In this document: one piece after another, positions 32,132-41,569 of the stretch | How the letters are laid out: every line of letters starts with the position of its first letter | How positions within the stretch are numbered: the first letter of the stretch is position 1 | Origin: Rutpela maculata | Lineage: Eukaryota; Arthropoda; Insecta; Coleoptera; Cerambycidae | Direction: 5' to 3' | DNA length: 64,000 bases | Assembly (NCBI GenBank): GCA_936432065.2 | Contig: OW386287.2 | Location: forward strand, 72,969,804 to 73,033,803 | The notes under the pieces: model-generated | What the model saw: the letters and a program-made list of their open reading frames with translations, nothing else | The model's database searches: none | What the model was told of the DNA's origin: nothing | Position numbers and translations under genes: made by a program

Positions 32132-34757
32132 AAGGGTGTCCGGTCAGTGTTCTCTCGGAAGATTGTGCAAAACGGCTAACTTTATAAAAAAACTTACTTA
32201 ACAAAACTTAACAACTTAAAATTATTTTCAGTTATACAAGATGTCACAAAAACGAGTCACACAAGAAAGTATAATTTTTTTAAATAGAACAGCCTGTATT
32301 TCCTTAACGCCAGTTAAGCCTCCAAGGGCCCTGTATTACACCCTAAATTATTTTGCCAAGTTATTTTTTCCTGTTTTTTTTTTTTGGGCAATTTACAAAC
32401 ATTTTTGACTGGCATATCTGCGCGATTTATTAATCGTTATTTCTAAAAATGTGGGATGTTGTTTGATAATGATGTATTTACTGAAAAACATTTTTGAAAT
32501 AAATCTTTAGTATATCGAGTGTCCAAAATATTTGCGTACATTTCTTGATATTTAATTATTATTTTTCTCATTTTTTTTTAAATGGAATGCTTAGGTATAC
32601 TTTTTTTACATGAATGAATAAAACATACAATTCCTCACATTTTAATATCTCTTTATTTCTATTTCAAACGTTTTTTGAGATAAGATTATATCAAATAATT
32701 TTTACGTAAATTAAGGTGCTCTTTATTTTAGCATTAAAATCTATATTTTGTTTAAGTAACATTTTTTTCAATTTTTTTAAATGGAATGCCTATAATTTTT
32801 TTAAATGGATGAATAACGCTTACAATTTCTCACATTTTGATATCGTACACTTTCTTTTATGAACGGTTCTTGAGTAATAATTTTTCTCACGATATTGAAA
32901 CCAACCTAACAACTGCTCAAAATGTCCACCATTTTGATTCAGGTAACACTGAGGTCTCTTGATAAATGAGCGCCTTACACAGTGTAACATATCAACATTT
33001 ATACGATTGAAACACCGACGAATCCTTTCCATCATATCTTCTCGAGTCGTTGGTTCTACTTTATAAACGTCTGACTTCACAAATCCCCAAAGAAAAAACC
33101 CACTGAAGTCAGGTCGGGTGACTTAGGCGGCCATGTAATGAGACCTAACATAATTTAATAAAATAATAAATTAGATATTATTTAACAGTTTATTAAAATA
33201 TTGGACCTCCTCTTCCTATCCTCCTTTCAGGAAACTGATTACTAATGGCCTGACGAACATTTCTACTAAAATGTGGTGGTGTCCCTTCATGTTGTAATCA
33301 CATATCATTTGTAATGTAATCAGGAATATGCTCGATTATTTGTGGAAACGTATTTTGCGTAAAATTTAAGAAGACTGCTCCACTCACATTTCCCTCAAAA
33401 AAGCGAGGATGAATAACATAATCATGTACAATTCCTCCTCTTACATTTAAACTCTGGTTCTGATTTTTCTGTGCAACATGAGTGTTTTCTCTGGCATAAT
33501 AAGGGAAATTGTGCCTATTCACAAATTCGTTGCGATGAAACGTTGATTCATCCGTGAACAATACAAATTTGAAAAATTCATCATTTTCTCCAATTTGGTT
33601 TTGAGCCCAGTGGCAAAAATTTAATCTACGATTTAAAACCACATCCCAAAGCTCTTGATGCAGCTGAGCTCGATAGGGGTGAAACTTATTTTTACGAAGC
33701 ATAGGGAAACACTAGATTCACTGACCTCTAAATCCCTTCTTAACTCCCGAACACTTGCCGTAGGATTTTCAATTACCGCTAAAGTTATAGCCAGCTCATT
33801 TTCTTCATTACAATACATTTCGTCGTCTCGCCTTCTTTTCATATGCAAAATTTCCAGTACGTTCAAAACGTTCTTTCAAATTTTCTAGAGACCTCAGATC
33901 AGAACATCTTCTATATGGATATTTTTGACCATACATTCTTGATGCCAATATACAATTTCCATCACATTCACCAATAACATAACATTTACCATAGATATTA
34001 AATCTTATTGACAGTAATTATAATTCGTATTTTTAAATATTAACAATATTAATTCAACTTAATCACGATAATCTTAAACACATTAGAGAAATATCATAGA
34101 GTGAAAAACAAACGCAAAACAAAAGACCGAAGCCATACTAGATTTTAATGCTAAATTAAAAAGCACCTCAATTTACGAAAAACTTATTTGAAATAATCAT
34201 ATCTCAAAAACGGTTTGAAATAAAAATTAAGTATATAATATTAGAATGTGGGGAATTTTATGCTTTATTCATCCATGTAAAATTTGAGAAAAATAATAAT
34301 TCAATAACAAGAAATGTAAACAAATATTTTGGACGCCCGGTATAATAATAATTTATTTCAAAAATGTGTTTTAGTAAATGCATCATTATCGAATAACACC
34401 CTACATTTTTAGAAAAAAAACAATTAATAAATCGCGGAGATATGGTAGTCAAAAAATGTTTGTAATTTGCCAAAAAAACAGAAAAAAAATTATAACTTGG
34501 CAACGCTGCATCCGATTGGCAAAAAATTTTAGGGTGAAATTCAGGACCCTTAGAGGCTTAACTGGCGCCAGTTAGAGGGTATCCATTAAAAAAAATTATA
34601 CATTCTTGTGTAACCCCTTTTTGTGACACCTTGTATAATTGATAATAATTTCACGTTGTAGTAGAGATGAAACATTGAAAGTTTTGTTAAAAAAGTTTTT
34701 TTATAAAGTTACCCGTTTTTGCACAATCTTCCGAGGAAGCACTAACTGGACACCTTG
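32132..34757. mobile_element. Tc1/mariner-like transposon with about 0.6-kb TIRs
   Basis: The left end '(ta)aagggtgtcc' and right complement '(ta)caaggtgtcc' have TA on each side. The shared run 'tcggaagattgtgcaaaa' follows, and similarity continues to about 32745 on the left and 34138 on the right, with small indels. It encloses one minus-strand transposase relic. TIRs of this length are unusual for the superfamily, whose TIRs are usually tens of bases. Confidence 0.78.
32820..34005 (-). pseudogene. Tc1/mariner-type DDE transposase, broken
   Basis: Minus frames in order: 'YGECDGNCILASRMYGQKY' and 'PYRRCSDLRSLENL' (N-terminal helix-turn-helix region), 'ENELAITLAVIENPTASVRE', 'RLNFCHWAQNQIGE', 'FVLFTDESTFHRNEFVNRHN' (first catalytic Asp), 'RARENTHVAQ'-like segment and 'FLNFTQNTFPQIIEHIPDYI'. 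A damaged stretch where the second and third acidic residues should lie is followed by the C-terminus 'PTTREDMMERIRRCFNRI' and 'NGGHFEQLL'. The segment around 33081-33297, which would hold the final DDE region, is out of frame. The protein would cut and paste the surrounding element at TA sites. Confidence 0.82.
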
Positions 34758-35090
34758 TATATTTCCAAGATCTCAATTATTTTCTTCAGTTATCTTCTAT
34801 TTTATGCCCAAAGATGTGATAACACTTTCGATTGTACATAAAAAGTGGAAGAGAACAAAAAAAAATCTAAAATCGGGGCAATGGTTACTGAGAAATGTCC
34901 TTCTAAAAGAAACGGTTCTGGCGGCCATTTTTTCTAAATGGTGGCTTTAGCTCACATTGGGATTTTTCGGGACCTTTATATCCTCATTCTACAAGAATAA
35001 AGCTATCCATTTCGATAAAGAAATAGCTGTCCCCAGATAGTTTATACTCTAAACTGGAATTGCCTGCACTAATGCCCTACATGTGTCGAT

Positions 35091-35259
35091 AATGATGAAC
35101 TAAAGAACTGTTAATCCGACTTTTAAGTCCTAAAATTAATTACAGCACAAACTGTAGTCAAATATGGACATTTAAATCCTCATTCTTTAATGGTGAGGGA
35201 CTTTGCCGGTATTATTGGCGTAAATGAAGCGTGACCATAAACAAATATGCATTCAATAA
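35091..35259. other. short gap before the gypsy LTR, nothing seen
   Basis: AT-rich. It ends with 'ataa' directly before the LTR, the possible target duplicate. Confidence 0.4.
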
Positions 35260-35656
35260 TGTCGCGTGTTTCCACCCTTAGGAAACCACCCTCGCAAATT
35301 CCGTGGGTTCCAAAAAATTATAACAAGAGATGTCCACTAACACACTTTATTAAATATTTACTGGATACTTCACAATACTATTATTAATTTAAATACACTT
35401 TACTGACTAAAATCACAATGTTTATCACTTTGTTTATCTTTGAAGTCTTAACCTCACTTTCTATACTTTCTGAACTTTCTGAACTACTCGCCGAGAATGC
35501 GGTCGGTCTTTTATACCCAAAAATGACAGATCTCGATTGTTCTGTGATGACGCCACCATTCTCTAGATCATTCCAGATGTCACCAGAACTAACTTCTGGT
35601 AGGTTTCTCGAGTAGGTGCAAATACACTACATTCATTCATTCTGTAACACATTACA
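35260..35656 (-). repeat. 3' LTR of the internally deleted gypsy element
   Basis: 397 bp. On the minus strand it starts 'tgtaatgtgttaca' and ends 'aacacgcgaca'. It has a TATA box at 'gggtataaaagaccgaccg' (rc). Next to it the minus-strand polypurine tract 'aaggaggggggcag' (rc of 35657-35670) precedes the LTR. Confidence 0.95.
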
Positions 35657-35668
35657 CTGCCCCCCTCC

Positions 35669-37060
35669 TTAAGCCTGAACGTCCCGGTCAGGCAATTCAG
35701 CCTCTTTCACATACTTCGCCAGTCTATCCAAGTGTACGATCTTCATCTTGGACTTTTTGTTTCGTTGAATACGATAGATGACATCATTAATTCGGGTAAT
35801 AACAGTATACGGTCCATCCCAAGGAGGTTGAAATTTCGGGAATCTCCATTCCTTCCGCTGTGGGTTGTACAGCCAAACCAGATCCCCCACCTTGAATCCC
35901 CCTGTACTGGCATTCTGATCATAACGAGCCTTCAAGCGGTTACTAGTTCTGTTCATCTGCTCTCGATCATTCTTTGGCTGTTCTCGACTTCCATTTCTGT
36001 AGTTACTCATCGAAAATGGTTCTCCACGGGCAGCACAATTTTTACACTTGTGACACCAGGCCTCCACATCCTGGCGACTATTAACCCAATAGAACTGTTC
36101 CCGTGCTCTACTCAATGTCTTGTTTATGCCGAAGTGTCTGCTGGACGTTTCATTATGTGCTTCCTGGAGTACTTCTGGTACACGACACCTGGGAATCACT
36201 AGACGCATGGCAACCTGCTTCCCATCTGGGCTTTCCCATGCTCTCCTCAAAAGCCCATCTACGACCGTAAGTGAATCCCATTGTGACCATAAAGCCTTCA
36301 GCCCCACTTCTTTGTTGGAAACATCCTTCCATGTTGGACCCGTTCCCTCTTCTTTTGCTCTCAACATGGGTCCGATTTCTACATCACGCAATTGCTTTTG
36401 CCTCAGAGTTTTCTTTGACCAACTCTCTGGAAGATCGACCTTGACAGTGTTGACTTCAACCATGTTCGACAATCTTTCCACCTGAGGGTAGCGCTTGCAA
36501 TCTTCTTTATCTGGTTTTCTGGATAATGCAGGAGTCTTGACTGCCTGCGTTGTCAACAGCCTGGTTTTCTCGCATTGGTCGTTCACTTTTGACAAAATAA
36601 ATTGTTCGTTCCCAATCCTTAAGACTCGCTTTCCTACGTCAACAATAAATCCATACTGTTCCATAATGTCCAGTCCCAAAATGAAGTCATCCGTGATGTC
36701 AGCCACGATGACCCTGTGGTCGAACTTTCACTGTCCAATCTGCAAACCCAGGTCTACTTCTCCATGAACCGTAGCCCTGTCCCCCGTAGCTGTCCGGACG
36801 ATCACCTCATTTTGCCTCTTGATAATCTTTATGCCCGATATAAATCCTGGCCGTACTATTGATGACGTAGTGCCTGTGTCGATGATAAACAAACATTTTC
36901 TTCCATTCACATGGCCTTGTAACAATAGACTATTCGAAATTCCTCGAAGCTGGGAAATCTTTATTTCTCTGTGGGCACCGCATTCCCTAGCCAACACAGC
37001 CCCCTTGGTGCTGGCTATCTTTAATCTTTCTATATCTTTTTTCCTGCTTTTCTTCAACAT
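35669..37060 (-). pseudogene. gypsy protease fused to the RNase H end and integrase ends (RT and IN core deleted)
   Basis: Frame 36728-37060 holds 'LFIIDTGTTSSIVRPG', the D-T-G protease site. A TGA in 'GQ-stop-KFDHRV' (about 36726) then interrupts the same frame, which continues as 'DDFILGLDIMEQYGFIVDV'. Soon after comes 'AVKTPALSRKPDKEDC'. The 'ALSR' is the usual end of RNase H ('ADALSR'), so the RT and RNase H are gone in frame. Then come the integrase zinc segment ('HNETSSRHFGINKTL', 'CHKCKNCAARG') and, directly joined, 'SNRLKARYDQNAS' and 'GDLVWLYNPQRKEW', the post-core tail. Both junctions keep the frame. The protein could be a particle-associated leftover; function is unlikely. Confidence 0.88.
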
Positions 37061-38594
37061 TTACAGCATTTACTCGACTCTCCGAGTCCTGCTGTCGACA
37101 GTCTCGTTTCATATGGCCCACCTTGCCGCAGTTGTAACATTTAATACCACCACTCGGCTTTCCTTTATTTTGCTGTTTATCCTGCTTTCCTAGGCCATCC
37201 AATTTATCGAATAGTTTGGTAAACATTTTCTGCATCTCAGTCAACATAGGGTTCTGATTCATTTCTGGTTGCGATTCTTCGAGAGTCACAGCTCGCACTC
37301 TCGACCTTGGAGTATCTCTGTAGGCGGCTTCTACTTCAAGTGCACGCACCAAAGCTTCGCTACTACTTTGGTGTCTTGTCAGCCTCAGAACTCGCCTGAC
37401 CTCTTCGTCCCTTATGCCATCTAAAAAGGCCCCTACGGCTAATTGTTCCTGAAATTCTCTAGGTGCACTCGTATACGCCAGGTGTGCCAGTCTCTCTATC
37501 GCAGCTTCGAATTCCTGTAAACTCTCTCCAGCCTTTTGTGTTCGTGATTTTAGCTGGGCTTGGTATACTTGGGCGAGATGTTGGTCGCCATATCTCAAGT
37601 CCAATGCAGCTTGCAAGACTTTGAAGTCCCTTTGTTTATCCACTGGGATAGTCTGAAGCAACTCTGAGGCCTGGCCCCTTAATGCCAGAACTAATGTCAT
37701 GGCCTTTTCCTCGTTATCCCAGTTGTTCGCACATGCTGCTGCCTCAAACTCCCTCTTGTGCGTCGTCCAGGAACTTTGGCCGTCAAAAGAAGGAGGTTTT
37801 AGTCGCTGACCCGATGATACCACCTGCTGGCTTCCTCTATCTCTCAACTGTCGTTTAAGCCGGTCTATTTCTCCTTTGACTTCTTGTTCGAACTTGTTTA
37901 CTTTCTCTTTAACTTCGGTTACTTCTCCTTTTACTTGACTGACTTCTGTCTCGACTACTCCTACTTTACCTCCGACCTTGTTTATCTCTTCTTTGACTTC
38001 ACATTTTAGTACTTCATTGGCAGAAATTATAGCGTCCTGTTGTATTTTGATTTGTTCATTTAGAATTTTCCTTAATTCTTCCTGGCGTCTTTCTTGCTCC
38101 TGTTTTTCCTCTTGATGTCGTCTTTCTTGTTCTTCTTTCTCCTCTTGCTGTCGTATCTTCAGGTCTTCCATAATTTGTCTCAATTCGTCTTTCTCTTCTT
38201 GACGTCTTCTTTCTTCATCCTCTTTTTCTTTCTGACGTCTTGTTTCTTCATCCTCTTTTTCTTTCTGACGTCTTCTTTCTTCATCCTCTTTTTCTTTCTG
38301 GCGTCTTGTTTCTTCATCCTCTTTCTCTTTCTAACGTCTTCTTTCTTCATCCTCTTTTTCTTTCTGACGTCTTATTTCCTGATCTTCCATAATTTTCTTT
38401 AATTCGTCCCTTTCTTCTTGACGCCGTTTTTCTTCCTCCTGGCGTTTTCTTTCTTGCTCTTCTTTTTCTTCCTGACGTTTTTTCTCCTGTTCTTCTTTGT
38501 CTTCCTGCCGTTGCTGCGCCATCATTTTTTGGAATTGTTCGAATAAGTCCTGTATTTGTTTATCGGATGCCATACTTCTTGTTGTTACGGGCAT
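36987..38594 (-). pseudogene. gypsy Gag, one in-frame stop
   Basis: Starts at the Met at 38594 ('MPVTTRSMASDKQIQDLFEQ'). Residues 25-190 or so form a Glu/Arg/Lys/Gln coiled coil encoded partly by a 33-bp tandem repeat (38207-38380). The capsid-like body follows ('PPSFDGQSSWTTHKREFEAA', 'LQEFEAAIERLAHLAY'). A CCHC zinc knuckle 'CYNCGKVGHMKRDC' lies near the C-terminus. A single TAG at about 38333, where sibling repeat units have CAG, splits the frame; otherwise it is open to 36987. Gag builds the particle and binds RNA. The protease frame overlaps its end and is offset by +1. Confidence 0.9.
38207..38380 (-). repeat. 33-bp tandem repeat in the Gag coiled coil
   Basis: Five or so units such as 'tttcttcatcctctttttct' followed by 'ttctgacgtct'. 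Alternate units differ by one base, coding 'RRQKEKEDEER' or 'TRQKEKEDEER'-type peptides on the minus strand. Slippage in such arrays changes coiled-coil length. Confidence 0.85.
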
Positions 38595-39032
38595 ACGATG
38601 AAATTAAAATAAAATAAATTTAACTGTCACGTCAATATCGGTAATGGAACTTTCTAGACAAATCTCGAAATAGCACGAAAAAGTCTTATCCAGAGTCTTT
38701 TGTCATTATCCAGTTCAGAGAATTTAATAATCTCCACTAATGTCCAAATAGAAAAGTTCTAGAAATTTTCACGCACTAAATGAGTCTTTTTCAGTGTCTC
38801 TATCACTTCTCAGTTCAAAGGATTTAATTATCACACTAATGTCCTAATAAAATGTTCTACAATGTCTCAAAAATGCACTTAACACTATTTTCCTGTTCGA
38901 AAATAACCCTCGAACAAATGTCCAGTAAATGAGTCCTCCGTGTTAGCACTAAACCTCGAGAATACTTCTCGAACACTCCAGCACAACTTCAGAGCTCCTC
39001 TTGTCATAAAATTCCGCTTTCTGACACCAGTT

Positions 39033-39432
39033 TGTCGCGTGTTTCCACCCTTAGGAAACCACCCTCGCAAATTCCGTGGGTTCCAAAAAATTATAACAAG
39101 AGATGTCCACTAACACACTTTATTAAATATTTACTGGATACTTCACAATACTATTATTAATTTAAATACACTTTACTGACTAAAATCACAATGTTTATCA
39201 CTTTGTTTATCTTTGAAGTCTTAACCTCACTTTCTATACTTTCTGAACTTTCTGAACTACTCGCCGAGAATGCGGTCGGTCTTTTATACCCAAAAATGAC
39301 AGATCTCGATTGTTCTGTGATGACGCCACCATTCTCTAGATCATTCCAGATGTCAGCAGAACTAACTTCTGGTAGGTTTCTCGAGTAGGTGCAAATACAC
39401 TACATTCATTCTAAGGGTTGTAACACATTACA
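39033..39432 (-). repeat. 5' LTR of the internally deleted gypsy element, with primer site
   Basis: 400 bp, nearly identical to the other LTR. It differs by 'gtcagcag' for 'gtcaccag' and by a few bases near 39410. Just inside it, the minus strand reads 'tggtgtcagaaag' (rc of about 39018-39030), a primer-binding site complementary to a tRNA 3' end such as the '-ctgacacca' of several tRNA-Leu. Confidence 0.94.
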
Positions 39433-39495
39433 ATAGCTTACGAACAAATGGTTATAAATCATTTCGCCTAGACATTACGGGTAGGGGGCCTTATA

Positions 39496-40515
39496 CAGGT
39501 TGTCCGCTGTGTACGTACAAATATTTTGCATAATACATTGACCCAATAGAGGCAAAAAAAGTGTTATAATATTTTTGCTTTACTCCAATGGTTTGCTTAA
39601 ATTGATTATTTTCCGATTTTCGAGCCAGGTAGTATTCTGGTATAATCTATAAAATATTGTGTAGGTCATTATTTCAGTACAGTTCAATGTCATCTTGCGA
39701 CCTGCACCATTTTTATTATGTTTATTGTATTGATGAGACAAAAAAAAAACGCCGGTGTCTGTTTCATAAAAGAGATCCTTCGCTGTCGGCATCTGCGGTT
39801 CAAAGAAAAATGATCATACTTCGTTGTTTAGCCGTAGAAGGCCGCCGCTTCCAAACATACAGTGTTGTCAATGTGTTCGATTTATCTAGTTTTAAAGTAA
39901 AAATAATAAAACGGTGTAATGAACGAGGTGATGAATTACGTATTTGTTGAAATTAAATTAACCGCTATTAATTTAATTACTACAGTGGTTAAAGAAATTT
40001 TCTGTAATAAATAAAAAATTGTAATTTTTTTTTTGATCTCATCGTTAAAATCCATTTTTCGCAGACAGTAAATTACTGAGATTGGTGACATTATTTCAAT
40101 AAAGACACAACGAGCTTCATAGAACTGACCTGGACGTCCTACTTTTTCTAATAAATTCTATGGAATAATTGTGGTTTGTGAAAAATTGCTAAGATGGCAG
40201 TGAATAAATTAATAATAAATGTGTTAGTGTTTTCATTTAAAAAATGATTAAACCAGGTAAAAGTAAAACTGTTTTGTTATTTTTAAATGACAGTCTTGCT
40301 GTAAAACCAGTGTTATTGATACAAGTGAGCGCGATAACCTTGTTTCTTCCGTCTTCTGTTTATAGTTGTACTGTCTAAACTGAAAGCATTGCCTATCTCT
40401 AATTAATTTTTATTAAAAAAATAGGTTTGAATTATAAAAAAAATTATAAGAATTTTTTACTACTTTTGGGCCAACATGTTATCCTGCATAATATTTGTAC
40501 GTATACGCGGACCTG
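39496..40515. mobile_element. 1.02-kb mariner-like non-autonomous element
   Basis: The ends 'caggttgtccgctgtg' and complement 'caggtccgcgtatac' are inverted, with TA on each side. Shared inner run: 'acgtacaaatatt(t/a)tgca'. The 97-codon frame at 39657-39950 is not recognised and may be a remnant. Confidence 0.7.
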
Positions 40516-41569
40516 TAAAACAAATTGCCTATAGGAAAATATAGAAATTGACCTAATAAATAATGATAATCCAGACGTAGCTACCATTTTTAACCGACTA
40601 TCAAAAAATTTTAAAAAGGATAAAGTTCTCGATTCGACCCAGTGTGTTTTTTTAATTATATATGTGCAATCATTGCTCTGGGTTGGCTTAAGTTATTTCT
40701 ATGAAATCTTTCTCAAACAGCAAGACCCATAATAATTTCATCAAGCTATTTCTAGTGTAAAGAGAGCCAAAAGTTGGACAAAAGATTTTTTAGTAGCAAA
40801 GGCAAATGCGCTAATGATAAAGTTTGTCAAAATTGCATTAAAATTGGTACATGGGTATTTTCGTAGTAGTCGATACCGAATCTGACGTCAAAAGTTAAAA
40901 GTTCAAAATGGTGAATCCAATATGGCTGCCGTAATTGCAATATTTTTGCAGATTTACATGGAATTTGATACATGAAGCTTCCAAGATTCTGTGATAACTA
41001 GCTTGACGTTAAAGCTTAAAAATTCAAAGCGGCAGATGTTTTATCGTGAGAAAAAGAAAAAATTTTGAAACAGTAATGAAAAAGTATTGAACTGCTCTCA
41101 AAAAGAGGCCGCTAAAAAGTATAAAACAAAATTTCATCGTCGCGTCGCCTAGTTAATTGAATCTTATTACCTAATATCAATATTGAAGTCGATGTAAATA
41201 AATTCAAACGTATTTTTAACTGAATTCAATGTCGATATTAGGTAATAAGGTTCAATTAGCTGAGCGACACTGAAATATTATTCCATAATTTTTTGAGACT
41301 TTTGAAGGCGATTCAATTTGTTTAATAAAAAATTCAAGCCATAGATTTTGTAATCTAGTAAACTCCAAACGTAATGACGCCAAGCTTTTTTAAATCGGGA
41401 ACAGGGGATTCAGTAGTCATGGACAATGGACATGTTGGAGTGCAGAGTGCAGAGCCTTGTCAATATGTATAGCATTGTACTCTCGTTCACTGTTAACGTT
41501 ACCAAAGGCCATTCTGTGTTCATCCTTTTGTCCCAAGCAAGTTAGAGCAGCGATTTCTTAAGTCTATCG
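40516..41569. other. non-coding, one short inverted repeat
   Basis: Contains a foldback at 41150-41271 whose arms are about 45 bp: 'cttattacctaatatcaata' and the complement of the same at 41228-41260. Otherwise no gene is recognised. Confidence 0.55.

Larger units (their letters stand above)
31600..35090. mobile_element. multilayer inverted repeat enclosing a mariner-type transposon
   Basis: Outer arms at 31600-31860 and 34780-35090 are inverted. They share 'gggacagttatttg', 'aatggatagct', 'gagctaaagccgcc' and 'atttagaaaaaatg' with small changes. Inside, 32132-34757 has its own inverted arms. The left outer arm is separated from the inner element by about 270 bp of unrelated sequence. The host palindrome probably predated the mariner insertion. 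Confidence 0.72.
35260..39432 (-). mobile_element. gypsy LTR retrotransposon, complete LTRs but internally deleted
   Basis: Two LTRs (35260-35656 and 39033-39432) enclose gag, protease, a linker fused to the end of RNase H, the integrase zinc segment and the integrase tail. The reverse transcriptase, most of RNase H and the integrase DDE core are absent, so it cannot move by itself. The LTRs differ only at about one base and a small indel, implying recent insertion. Flanks 'ataa' / 'atag' are at best a mutated target duplication. Confidence 0.93.

Noticed and set aside
38094..38402. 102-codon plus-strand frame rich in Phe/Leu
   Set aside because: It is the antisense shadow of the Gag coiled-coil repeat.
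39657..39950. 97-codon plus-strand frame as a host gene
   Set aside because: It lies inside a TIR-bounded 1.02 kb element, with no recognisable motif.
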